Shown: in pieces, positions 51,191-58,842 of the stretch | Layout of the letters: each line of letters starts with the position of its first letter | Numbering within the stretch: position 1 is the first letter of the stretch | DNA from: Myxococcales bacterium 68-20 | GTDB lineage: Bacteria; Myxococcota_A; Polyangia; Polyangiales; Polyangiaceae | Length of the DNA: 64,000 bases | Assembly: GCA_001899635.1 (NCBI GenBank) | Contig: MKVQ01000019.1 | Location: 68,264-132,263 of the forward strand | Reading direction: 5' to 3' | Made by a program: the position numbers and the translations under genes | The notes under the pieces: generated by a model | Databases searched by the model: none | The model's input: the letters and a program-made list of their open reading frames with translations, nothing else | Told to the model about the DNA's origin: nothing

Positions 51191-52543
51191 TCAGCGCGGC
51201 GTGACCTTCAGCAGCTTGCCGTTGGTTGCGTCGGTGAGCAGGTACAGGGCTCCGTCCGGTCCCTGCACCACCTCGCGGATGCGCTCGTTACGGTTCTTGA
51301 GGAGATGCTCCTCACCCACCACGCGGTCGTTGTGCATCCGGAGCCGGATCAGCGCCTGGCTGGACAGGCCGCCGATGAAGACGTTGTTGCGCCACTCGGG
51401 GAACAGGTCCCCGGAGTAGATGGTCATGCCGGAGGGCGAAATCACCGGGTCCCAGTAGTACACGGGCTGCTCCATGCCCTGGCCCTGCGGGCTCTGGTGG
51501 ATGGGGGCCCCGGAGTACTCCTCGCCGTAGCCGATGGTGGGCCAGCCGTAGTCCTTTCCTCTTTCGGGACGGTTGAGCTCGTCACCGCCTTGGGGCCCCA
51601 TCTCCACGGTCCACAACCGGCTCTGGCTGTCGAGCGCCGCGGACAGGATGTTGCGGTGGCCCACCGACCAGATTTCAGGCTTTGCATCCGCCGTGTTCAC
51701 GTAGGGGTTGTCCTGGGGCACGGAGCCGTCGGGGTTGATGCGGACCACCTTGCCGAAGTGGCTCTTCACGTCTTGCGCCTGCGCCCGGCCCGCCAGGATG
51801 GAGCGCTCGCCCAGCGTGACGAACAGCTTGCCATCCGGGGTGAACACCATCCGGCCGCCCGAGTGCAGCGTCGACTCGAGCGTTGGCATCATGCGGAAGA
51901 TGACCTGCACGTTCTCCACGCGCGGCTCCGCCCCGTCCACGAGCCGCGCACGCGCGACCGCCAGACCGTTTCCGCCCGAGCGGGGCTCGGCATAGGTCCA
52001 GTAGATGAGCTGGGTCTGCGCGTAGTCGGGGCCCACCTCCACGTCGAGCAGGCCGCCCTGGCCACGTCCATCCACGGCGGGGAGCCCCGTGACGGCGGGG
52101 GATTTCGCGCCCTGCGACGTGACGATGTATAGCCTGCCCGTGGGCTTCTCCGTCACCAGCATGCGCTGGTCGGGCAGGAAGGCGATGGCCCAGGGGTTCC
52201 GGAAGCCCGAGGCAATCTCGGTGACCTCGATGGCCGTCTGCGATTGGATGGCCGGGACGCGGGTCTGCCCCGGGAAGGCCGGATTGAACTCGGGCACGTT
52301 GGGCGGGCCCTGCGGAACGGGCGGGCCCGTGGGCAGCGGCTCTTCCGGTGGATTGCCCGCGTCTTCCGGTGGGACGCCCGCATCTTCCGGCGGAACGCCT
52401 GAGTCTTCGGGCGGGTGGCCCGCGTCAGATGGGACGCCTGAGTCCTGCTGCGGGACGCCTGAGTCTTGGGGTGTGGGGGCCGGGTTTTCCGGGCACCCAG
52501 TAAGCAGGGTGGCGACGATGAGGGGTATCGACCGGATTCGCAT
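51191..52543 (-). CDS. PQQ-dependent sugar dehydrogenase (GSDH type), lipoprotein
   Basis: 450 residues. Lipoprotein signal MRIRSIPLIVATLLTGC, then a repetitive Asp/Ser/Gly/Val/Pro linker of PPEDAGVPPEDAG type, then a six-bladed GSDH propeller: GFRNPWAIAFLPDQRMLVTE, GRGQGGLLDVEVGPDY, SGGRMVFTPDGKLFVTLGER, SVGHRNILSAALDS, VEMGPQGGDELN and GKDYGWPTIGYGEEYSG. It would oxidise aldose sugars with PQQ on the periplasmic side. The gene prefers CTG for Leu, whereas its neighbours prefer CTC, a sign of recent transfer. It lies between the 45-bp repeats. Confidence 0.93.
   Translation of the reverse strand: MRIRSIPLIVATLLTGCPENPAPTPQDSGVPQQDSGVPSDAGHPPEDSGVPPEDAGVPPEDAGNPPEEPLPTGPPVPQGPPNVPEFNPAFPGQTRVPAIQSQTAIEVTEIASGFRNPWAIAFLPDQRMLVTEKPTGRLYIVTSQGAKSPAVTGLPAVDGRGQGGLLDVEVGPDYAQTQLIYWTYAEPRSGGNGLAVARARLVDGAEPRVENVQVIFRMMPTLESTLHSGGRMVFTPDGKLFVTLGERSILAGRAQAQDVKSHFGKVVRINPDGSVPQDNPYVNTADAKPEIWSVGHRNILSAALDSQSRLWTVEMGPQGGDELNRPERGKDYGWPTIGYGEEYSGAPIHQSPQGQGMEQPVYYWDPVISPSGMTIYSGDLFPEWRNNVFIGGLSSQALIRLRMHNDRVVGEEHLLKNRNERIREVVQGPDGALYLLTDATNGKLLKVTPR
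52335..52480 (-). repeat. Tandem short repeats encoding the linker of the sugar dehydrogenase
   Basis: Imperfect 18- to 24-base units (GGxGTxCCxxAxGACGCxGG type) encode the repeated DSGVPPEDA peptides between the lipid anchor and the propeller. They may vary in number. Confidence 0.7.
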
Positions 52544-52769
52544 GCGACTCGCTCCTGGGGGGATCGGACTGGGGCGAGCATCGCGTCCCTGGCACCGAGA
52601 GGGAAGGACGCGCTTCATCTCGAGGTCATTCCGTGGCGGACATCGGACAGAGGCTCGCATCGGGGACGGAGTGCGGCGCGACCTCATCAATGCCCGCGCA
52701 GCAAGACAACAGGCGATGTCCCGCTCTCTGTTGAAATTTGAAGGTGGCGTTCCACCGGCCCCGTTCGCG
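52544..52769. other. Upstream region of the sugar dehydrogenase
   Basis: About 226 bases, read away from by the dehydrogenase gene. The base composition is slightly less GC-rich and the region probably contains its promoter. No clear element was identified. Confidence 0.35.
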
Positions 52770-53049
52770 CGTCCCGGGACATGGCCGTGGGAGATCGGCG
52801 ACAACGAGGCACGCACGGTCGGCAGCCGGCACGTGCTCGAGATCGCCGAAGACCGCACGGTGACGATCGACGCCGACGACAAGCTCACCGTCACGAAGGA
52901 CCAGACCACGTCGGTGAAGGGCGCGGAAGACGACGATCATCGAGGGCGCCCGCTCGATCCCCCTGAAGGACGCGCACGCCGTCACCGCGAAGGGCAGCCA
53001 GCCCGCAGAGGCGAGCGGAGCCGGAGCCGCGCGGATCAACGGACATTGA
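52770..53049 (+). pseudogene. VgrG-like C-terminal fragment (frameshifted)
   Basis: From about 52785 one frame encodes EIGDNEARTVGSRHVLEIAE, DRTVTIDADDKLTVTKDQTT and SVKGA, the repetitive beta-helix pattern typical of VgrG (type VI secretion spike) tails. After one extra base near 52934 the frame changes and continues as TIIEGARSIPLKDAHAVTAK and GSQPAEASGAGAARINGH, ending at a stop at 53047. There is no start codon or body domain upstream. The last part is the right 45-bp repeat. It is a broken gene remnant. Confidence 0.6.
53001..53045 (+). repeat. 45-bp direct repeat, right copy
   Basis: Identical to 50919-50963. Here it carries the last codons of the VgrG-like fragment on the plus strand and, at 53036-53045, the stop codon and final codons of the protease gene on the minus strand. 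The other copy is 2.08 kb away. Confidence 0.9.
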
Positions 53050-54157
53050 TACAGGCCGAGCTCCCGACCTCCAGCCCCGCGACCGACTTGCAGTGGTAGC
53101 GCGTCGGGCACCGATCGCCGGAGCCGCACGGGCGCGAGCAGTACTGGCGGCTCCCCTGCCCCGAGGCTAGCGCCTCCGTGATGCAGATGCCGGCGGCGCA
53201 GTCGCTCCCCGTCTCGCAAGGTCCGCCGATGTCGCTCGGCGGCTTCTGCTTCGTGCCGCGCTTCGCAGGCTTGGTCGTCGGCGACGACGCGCCCGCATCG
53301 ACCTTCTCCTCGACCTCGATCTCGGCGACCCGCGCGAAGGCCTCCTCCATCAGCCAAGCGTACGTGTCGACCCGCGTGTAGACGTTGTGCACGCCCGGGC
53401 CCTCGCACTTCGGGCCTCCTCGCGACACGACACCGAGGATCTCCCCCGTGTCCTCGTCGAGCGCTGGCCCGCCCGAGTCGCCCTGGCACGTGGCCTCGCC
53501 GACGGTGAACTCGGCGGTCGAGACGGACAGCACCCGGACATGCTCGCGAAGGAGCTTCGTCCCGCTCGGGTCACCGTCACCGGGCCTGCCGAAGCCGACC
53601 GCGCGAACGTGATCCCCTGCCGCCGGCCCGCGCTTGCGGAGCGGCAACGGCTTCGCCGCGACCACCGGCTCGTCGAGCACGATCACCGCGATGTCGGCAT
53701 CGCAAAGCGTGAGACCGCTCGGCGCGAGCACGTCGATGCCGCGCGCGACACGGCGCGCCGAGACCACATCTTCACCGACCAGGATGGCCAGCTCGTCGGG
53801 CGCGCGATCCTCGAAGACCTGCACACCCGACGGCGGACACGCGATGAGCGACGCGGTCCGGCTCACGCAGTGTCGCGCCGTGAGCACGAGGCGCGGAGAG
53901 ATGAGCGTGCCCGAGCAGAGTCCCTCACCTCCGATCTCGATCGCGACCACCGCAGGATCGCGTCCGCGGTTCGGCACCCCCGAGACGATCTCCACGCGAT
54001 GGGCCGAGGGAGACGCGGCCCCCGCATCCCCCTCGATCGGTTCCTCCGCGGCGGCGGCTCGGGTCATCTCGGCGCGACGCTCCGGCGCCGGCGAGCACGC
54101 GAACGATACCGACGCCATCACGACGATGGCTCCCTGGAGAAGACGACGACGCAACAT
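53036..54157 (-). CDS. Trypsin-like serine protease with Cys-rich tail, lipoprotein
   Basis: 373 residues. The start at 54157 follows AGGAGG and gives a lipoprotein signal (GAIVVMASVSFAC). The peptidase S1 domain has the triad His in LTARHC, Asp in LCDADIAVIVL and Ser in CQGDSGGPAL, so it should be active. A charged linker leads to a C-terminal Cys-rich segment (GGPCETGSDCAAGICI; SRPCGSGDRCP) similar to those of other myxobacterial secreted proteases. It probably acts outside the cell or at the surface. The 3' end overlaps the right 45-bp repeat. Confidence 0.95.
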   Translation of the reverse strand: MLRRRLLQGAIVVMASVSFACSPAPERRAEMTRAAAAEEPIEGDAGAASPSAHRVEIVSGVPNRGRDPAVVAIEIGGEGLCSGTLISPRLVLTARHCVSRTASLIACPPSGVQVFEDRAPDELAILVGEDVVSARRVARGIDVLAPSGLTLCDADIAVIVLDEPVVAAKPLPLRKRGPAAGDHVRAVGFGRPGDGDPSGTKLLREHVRVLSVSTAEFTVGEATCQGDSGGPALDEDTGEILGVVSRGGPKCEGPGVHNVYTRVDTYAWLMEEAFARVAEIEVEEKVDAGASSPTTKPAKRGTKQKPPSDIGGPCETGSDCAAGICITEALASGQGSRQYCSRPCGSGDRCPTRYHCKSVAGLEVGSSACINVR

Positions 54158-54509
54158 GAGCACCTCCTGTTCGGCAGGCGCCTGAGCGATGTCCATGCCG
54201 CGACCTGGCCCGCGACATCATTCGAAGTATCGCCCCCGCTCCCTGGCCCGGGCCAGTTCGTGCCAGGCCCGGGCCGAAACTACCGAGCGGCTTCCGGTGC
54301 GTCATCGAGCTCGACGACTCCATCCGCTAGTCGAGCGGGAGCTTGCGGGTCGGCACGAGGAATGCTCGCTGACGCTCAGGCATAGCGATGAGCCGAAGAC
54401 GAGGTCCGGTGCCGAGCTTCGTCCGTAGAGAGATGTCCCGCTGCGCCAGCACGAGGCAAGACGAGCGCGCGTGCTGCAGGGCGTATTCGTTGCATGCCGT
54501 TGCCTCACG
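54158..54509. other. Divergent intergenic region, 352 bp
   Basis: It lies between the protease start (minus) and the metallo-beta-lactamase gene (plus) and should hold both promoters. Apart from the palindrome pair at 54243-54275, nothing was recognised. Confidence 0.45.
54243..54275. promoter_or_regulatory. Pair of GGCCCGGGCC palindromes
   Basis: The 10-bp palindrome GGCCCGGGCC occurs at 54245-54254 and 54266-54275, 21 bp apart or two helical turns; the first copy extends to a 14-bp palindrome, CTGGCCCGGGCCAG. Such spacing is typical of a dimer-binding operator. It lies ~90 bases upstream of the protease start. Confidence 0.4.
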
Positions 54510-55418
54510 ATGCGCGTCCATCACCTCAACTGTGTATCGTCCTGCCCACTCGGCGGCTTCGTCATGGATGGCCGCACCGTCCGCTTGCGGGGGCGTCTCG
54601 TCTGTCATTGCCTGCTCGTCGAGAGCGCAGATGGGCTCGTTCTCGTGGACACGGGCTACGGGCTTCGAGACGTGGCGGAGCCGCGAGTCCGCCTGAGCCC
54701 GGCGTTCTTGCTGCTGCTGCGACCAGAGCTCCGCGAGGAGATGACCGCGGTAAGGCAAGTCGAGGCGCTCGGATTCGATCCTCGCGACGTACGGAACATC
54801 GTTCTCACGCATCTCGACTTCGACCACGCCGGAGGACTCGACGATTTTCCGTGGGCCTCCATCCACATGCTGACCGCGGAGCGCGACTCGGCCCTTGCGC
54901 AGCGCACGGTCCTCGATCGGATGCGATACAGGCCCGCTCAATGGTCGACGCGCGGCAACTGGCAGACCTATGAAATGGGAGGAGGAGGAGGCGACAGCTG
55001 GTTCGGCCTTCAGGGGATTCGTACGCTACGCGGGCTACCACCCGAGATCGTGCTCGTGCCGCTCGTCGGCCACACTCTCGGACACGCCGGGGTCGCCGTG
55101 AAACGAGCCAACGACTGGCTGCTCATGGCCGGTGATGCGTACTTCTATCACCGCGAGCTCGACGCTCGGCCCCATTGCACCCCGGGGCTTCGCCTTTACC
55201 AATCGATGATGGAAAAGGACCGCCGCCAGCGACTGACGAATCAGCGGCGCCTCCGCGCGCTGCGCGCGGCGCATGGAGGAGAGGTCGCGATCGTCTGTGG
55301 GCATGACGTCGTCGAGTTCGAACGGATCTCCGGCCGAGCGGCGGCGATGCCTCCGAGAGGAGCAGCGCCGACTCCTCCCAAGCCAATCGCGCTGACACCG
55401 ACGGTCGGACCGGGCTGA
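54510..55418 (+). CDS. Metallo-beta-lactamase-fold hydrolase
   Basis: 302 residues from the ATG at 54510; an in-frame ATG at 54471 would add 13 residues. The metal-binding HxHxDH motif is present in altered form as THLDFDHAGG, with later ligands in VGHTLGHAGV and AGDAYFYH. There is no export signal, so it is cytoplasmic. The layout is similar to AHL-lactonase-like and related hydrolases, but the substrate cannot be read. It is divergent from the protease gene. Confidence 0.88.
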   Translation: MRVHHLNCVSSCPLGGFVMDGRTVRLRGRLVCHCLLVESADGLVLVDTGYGLRDVAEPRVRLSPAFLLLLRPELREEMTAVRQVEALGFDPRDVRNIVLTHLDFDHAGGLDDFPWASIHMLTAERDSALAQRTVLDRMRYRPAQWSTRGNWQTYEMGGGGGDSWFGLQGIRTLRGLPPEIVLVPLVGHTLGHAGVAVKRANDWLLMAGDAYFYHRELDARPHCTPGLRLYQSMMEKDRRQRLTNQRRLRALRAAHGGEVAIVCGHDVVEFERISGRAAAMPPRGAAPTPPKPIALTPTVGPG

Positions 55419-55530
55419 ACGCGCGACAAAAACGCCGGCACCGAGGAAATGCCCTACTCCGCCGGGTTCATCGTGCCTGAACCTCGACTGACGAACGCCT
55501 CATCACGCATGCTTCGCTCGTTGACGGACC

Positions 55531-55571
55531 GAGCCGTTCGTCAGGACGATGTCGCCCCTGACGAACGGCTC
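55531..55571. terminator. Bidirectional terminator hairpin
   Basis: A perfect 15-bp inverted repeat (GAGCCGTTCGTCAGG at 55531-55545 and its complement at 55557-55571) with an 11-base loop lies between two convergent genes. It is part of a larger imperfect duplication: CTGACGAACG(C/G)CTCA...GCTCG(T/C) appears at about 55489-55524 and 55558-55598. A strong stem between convergent ends is a likely terminator for both. Confidence 0.7.
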
Positions 55572-55591
55572 ATTCACGCGTGCTTTGCTCG

Positions 55592-57400
55592 CTAGTTGAC
55601 CCCCGGCGGCGGCGCTTCGTTGATCGGCCTGAGCCCCGTGCCACCGACGTAGCCATAGCTCGCGTCCTGGCCCGTTCCCCAGACCGTGATCGCGAACGGC
55701 CCGTCGCTCCGAGCGACCTGACGGCCGTAGCCGCACTTTCCCTTCGCGAACGTCTGGGGCAAGAACCCGCTCGTCAGCTTGACCCATGCGAACTCGTACT
55801 GGCCGCTCGAACCAAGCGGTTGCCAGCCATCGATCTCGCCACCGCACTCGAGCTCGACAGGCATGAAGCCCTTCGCGGTCTTGCGGCGCACCACCGTGAG
55901 CGCGGTCTCCGGGAACGTGAAGTCCGTGAAGAACACGTACCGATCGAGGTACTGGGCGGTCGGAGGAACGTTCACGAAGTCGGGATCGCCCAGCGTGGTC
56001 TTGCCCGTTCCGTTACCGTAGGTCGCGCCCGTCATGTACACGTTGACGTGGAACGGGTGCTTCGCGTCCTGGCTCTTCACCACGAACACCTGATCGGTGA
56101 TGAAGCTCGCCAACTGCCCCGCGTTGAGTGTCTCCGGTGCGTTGAGGGGACGCGACGGCTCATACGTGAGCTTCGTGCCGTCCACGCCGCCTACGATCGT
56201 GTAGGGAACCTTCTCGCGGATGCTGGACGAGAAGCTCGCGATACGCGGGCGGAACGGCACGACCGCGTATTCGCTCCCCCAGTGCTCGAACGGCGGGATC
56301 TGTTGCTGGAGGATGTCGCACCACGGTGTCGGGAGCTCGGTGCACTCCGAGCCGCCGAAGAGAGCGACGGGCTTGGTCGTCTCGATCGGACTACCCGTCA
56401 TCGGAGCTTGGAGGAACTGCAAGACCTGGCCCTTCGACAGCTTCCAGGTCTGCGTGACACCGGCGGTCGCTCCGGCCACGGGCCCGCCGGCCGCGATCTC
56501 GACGTTCGGCCGAATGCTGACCTCGGTGTCGTCCTCGTTCGCGATGATCTGGATCGATCGACGACGATAGGCATACGTCGGATTGAAGTTCTCCGGGCTC
56601 ACCGCGACGTAGCTCTTCGTCCACGACGAGGACGGGAGAAGCAGCGTCGCGGTCGGCACGAAGGACGGGGCGCCGCCGTAGGGGTAGATCGAGTAGGCCG
56701 AGACGGGAGCGTCGGTCTTGATGTGGAACCCCTTCGTCATTCCCGTGCTGTTGATCATCGGATCGACGAGCATTGCCGGGGTGACCGAGGGCGGGCATCG
56801 CGCCGCTCGCTCCGAATAGTTCGTATCGTCGTGCGAGAGGAACACGATCGCGACTTCACCGGGCGGGAGCGGACCTTCGAGGCGCTTGTAGACCGGCTGG
56901 TTGTCCTGCTGCTCGACGGTGTAGGTCGCGTTCGAGATGTCGAGAGCAGCGGTCCCGCGCTCGGCCGAGATCGTCACGGCCCGGTCCCAGGTGTTCGCGA
57001 TCATCGCCGCGAAGCAACCGCCCTTCATGTCGACCGCGTTGGCCGGCGGAACCGTCCAGAAGTCGCAGCCCGCCGATCCTTTCGTCAGCCCCACCGCCGC
57101 GCACGCGTCGACGCACGAGCCATCGCCGCAGCCTTCGTCCGCATTGCACTGCGCGACGACCTTCTCTTCTCCCTCGCACCCGGTGAGAACCTGCTTGAGG
57201 TCTCGAGAGCAGTGGAGCCCGCAGTTCGGCGGCGGTGGCGGTGGCTCCGAGACCTCTCCGGCGTCGGGGGACTCGGTCAACAGCGAAGGGGGCTCCTTGT
57301 CGAAGCCCTGGCGGCTCGAGCACGCCATGATCGCGAGGCCCACTGCGCTCACGCAGAGGATGCCGGGGATGAAGCCGATGGAACGGTCCGAGCTCTTCAT
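55592..57400 (-). CDS. IgGFc-binding-like lipoprotein (cassette B)
   Basis: 602 residues. A lipoprotein signal ends at Cys in AVGLAIMAC, then a Pro-rich linker and a Cys-rich part of ~60 residues. The main body, from ~130 on, resembles the IgGFc-binding N-terminal domain: FHIKTDAPVSAYSIYPYGG, PTATLLLPSSSWTKSYVAV, IIANEDDTEVSIRPNV, LSKGQVLQFLQ, GSPIETTKPVALFGG, QQQIPPFEHWGSEYAVVPF, then YVFFTDFTFPETALTVVRR. Such domains occur in large adhesins and mucin-like proteins. It follows the RCC1 gene after 14 bases. A surface-adhesion role is inferred. Confidence 0.86.
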   Translation of the reverse strand: MKSSDRSIGFIPGILCVSAVGLAIMACSSRQGFDKEPPSLLTESPDAGEVSEPPPPPPNCGLHCSRDLKQVLTGCEGEEKVVAQCNADEGCGDGSCVDACAAVGLTKGSAGCDFWTVPPANAVDMKGGCFAAMIANTWDRAVTISAERGTAALDISNATYTVEQQDNQPVYKRLEGPLPPGEVAIVFLSHDDTNYSERAARCPPSVTPAMLVDPMINSTGMTKGFHIKTDAPVSAYSIYPYGGAPSFVPTATLLLPSSSWTKSYVAVSPENFNPTYAYRRRSIQIIANEDDTEVSIRPNVEIAAGGPVAGATAGVTQTWKLSKGQVLQFLQAPMTGSPIETTKPVALFGGSECTELPTPWCDILQQQIPPFEHWGSEYAVVPFRPRIASFSSSIREKVPYTIVGGVDGTKLTYEPSRPLNAPETLNAGQLASFITDQVFVVKSQDAKHPFHVNVYMTGATYGNGTGKTTLGDPDFVNVPPTAQYLDRYVFFTDFTFPETALTVVRRKTAKGFMPVELECGGEIDGWQPLGSSGQYEFAWVKLTSGFLPQTFAKGKCGYGRQVARSDGPFAITVWGTGQDASYGYVGGTGLRPINEAPPPGVN

Positions 57401-57414
57401 GGACCCTCGATTCT

Positions 57415-58842
57415 CTAAAAGCGAACTGAAACAGGGGTGTGGTGCGGATCGTTGTCGATGTTGCCTTGACCGAGCTCACCGCGTTGATTGCTCCCCCAGC
57501 AGAAGACGCTGCCGCCCTGGACGAGGGCGCAGACCGAGCGCGACGCTGCCGCCGCGATCTGCACGGCGTGCCCGTCGAAGCTGTCCACCGGGCGGAACGA
57601 CATCGAATAGGGGGTCTCCTTCGCGTCCATTCCGAGCGCACCCGTGGCGTTGTCGCCGGCGCACTGCACCGTTCCGTCGGTCAGACGCACGCAGGAGATC
57701 TCCCCCGCAGCGGCGACCTGCTGCGGCCAGGCCTCCTTGCTCACGACCTTCACCCGGCGCGGCTTGGGGGAAGGATCGGCGAGCCCCGTGCCGAGAGACC
57801 CCATCGAGCTCGAGCCCCAGCAGTAGACGTCCCCCTTCACGACGGCGCACGCGTGCGCGCGGTTCGACGTCGTGGAGGTGACCGAGAAGCTCGTGGCCGG
57901 TCCGAGCCCGATCGCGAGGGGCCGCTCATCGGGGCTCAGCGAAGCGACACGCGCCCCCACGACAGCAGCGGTGCCGGCGACGGCTCCCCAGGAGACGATC
58001 TCTCCGGCGCCCGTCACCCCGAAGCCGGTGGCGGTGCCGGCGGTGGTACGAACGACGTCGAACGCACCGAGCGCCGCCTTGCCCGGGCCACCGATGGTCG
58101 TGGTCGTGAGGCGCGCGAGCTGCCGCTGGGCGTTGTCCCCCCAGCACCAGACCTCGCCGCTCGCGAGCACCGCGCACGCGGTCACTTGCCCGACGTCGAC
58201 GCGGCTCGCCGGCCCCGGCAGCACCACGGGGGTCGTTGCAGGATGGGCCCTCGTGTCGCCGACGGGCGGGTCGACGGCGAGCCCGAGCTGGCCCTTGTCG
58301 TTGCCGCCCCAGCACCGAACGTTGCCGCCGGTGACGACGGCGCACGTCGTAGTCCCACCGGCGCTGAGCTGGCTCGCGTCGGTGAGCCCGGTGACGGGCT
58401 TCGGCACCCAGGGCGTACCGGCATCGCCGATGCCGGTGTCACTCGCGCCCGCGTCCGGATCGACACCGAGCGAGCCCTTCGAGTCATCGCCCCAGCAGCG
58501 AACGGTGCCATCGCTCATGCGGGTGCAGAAGTGCCTCTCCCCGGCCACGATCTGCACCGCGCAAGGCGTGGTCGCGCACACGACCGGCTCGTCCGTCGGG
58601 TCGAAGGGATCCTTGCCCGGCCCCGCGTCCTCCGGTTCGTGCGCGCCCGCGTCTTCTTCCGGAGCCGCGGCTTCGGGGAGAGAAGCCGGCGGCGGTCGCC
58701 CCGCTTCGGGCTCTTCCTCGAATGTCGGCCGCTGCACGTCATCCGAGCTACAGGCGACGAGCGCCGCCGCGGCGACGCCTGTCACGCTCGCCGGAAACCA
58801 GTAAACCAATCGTCGCATGGGCTTCTTCATGACGGACCTCAC
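57415..58842 (-). CDS. RCC1-repeat lipoprotein (cassette B)
   Basis: 475 residues from the GTG at 58842, which overlaps the upstream stop (GTGA); an ATG at 58830 is the alternative. The lipoprotein signal ends in AAAALVAC. After a Glu/Pro/Ala linker, VVCATTPCAVQIV starts a seven-blade RCC1 propeller (VRCWGDDSKGSLG, VRCWGGNDKGQLG, VWCWGDNAQRQLA, IVSWGAVAG, VYCWGSSSMGSLG, VQCAGDNATGALG, VFCWGSNQRGELG). The partial gene at 1-372 has the same start of domain. Function unknown. Confidence 0.9.
   Translation of the reverse strand: MRSVMKKPMRRLVYWFPASVTGVAAAALVACSSDDVQRPTFEEEPEAGRPPPASLPEAAAPEEDAGAHEPEDAGPGKDPFDPTDEPVVCATTPCAVQIVAGERHFCTRMSDGTVRCWGDDSKGSLGVDPDAGASDTGIGDAGTPWVPKPVTGLTDASQLSAGGTTTCAVVTGGNVRCWGGNDKGQLGLAVDPPVGDTRAHPATTPVVLPGPASRVDVGQVTACAVLASGEVWCWGDNAQRQLARLTTTTIGGPGKAALGAFDVVRTTAGTATGFGVTGAGEIVSWGAVAGTAAVVGARVASLSPDERPLAIGLGPATSFSVTSTTSNRAHACAVVKGDVYCWGSSSMGSLGTGLADPSPKPRRVKVVSKEAWPQQVAAAGEISCVRLTDGTVQCAGDNATGALGMDAKETPYSMSFRPVDSFDGHAVQIAAAASRSVCALVQGGSVFCWGSNQRGELGQGNIDNDPHHTPVSVRF

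Noticed and set aside
51134-52132. 332-codon plus frame opposite the PQQ dehydrogenase
   Set aside because: It has no domain; the minus strand shows the complete GSDH pattern.
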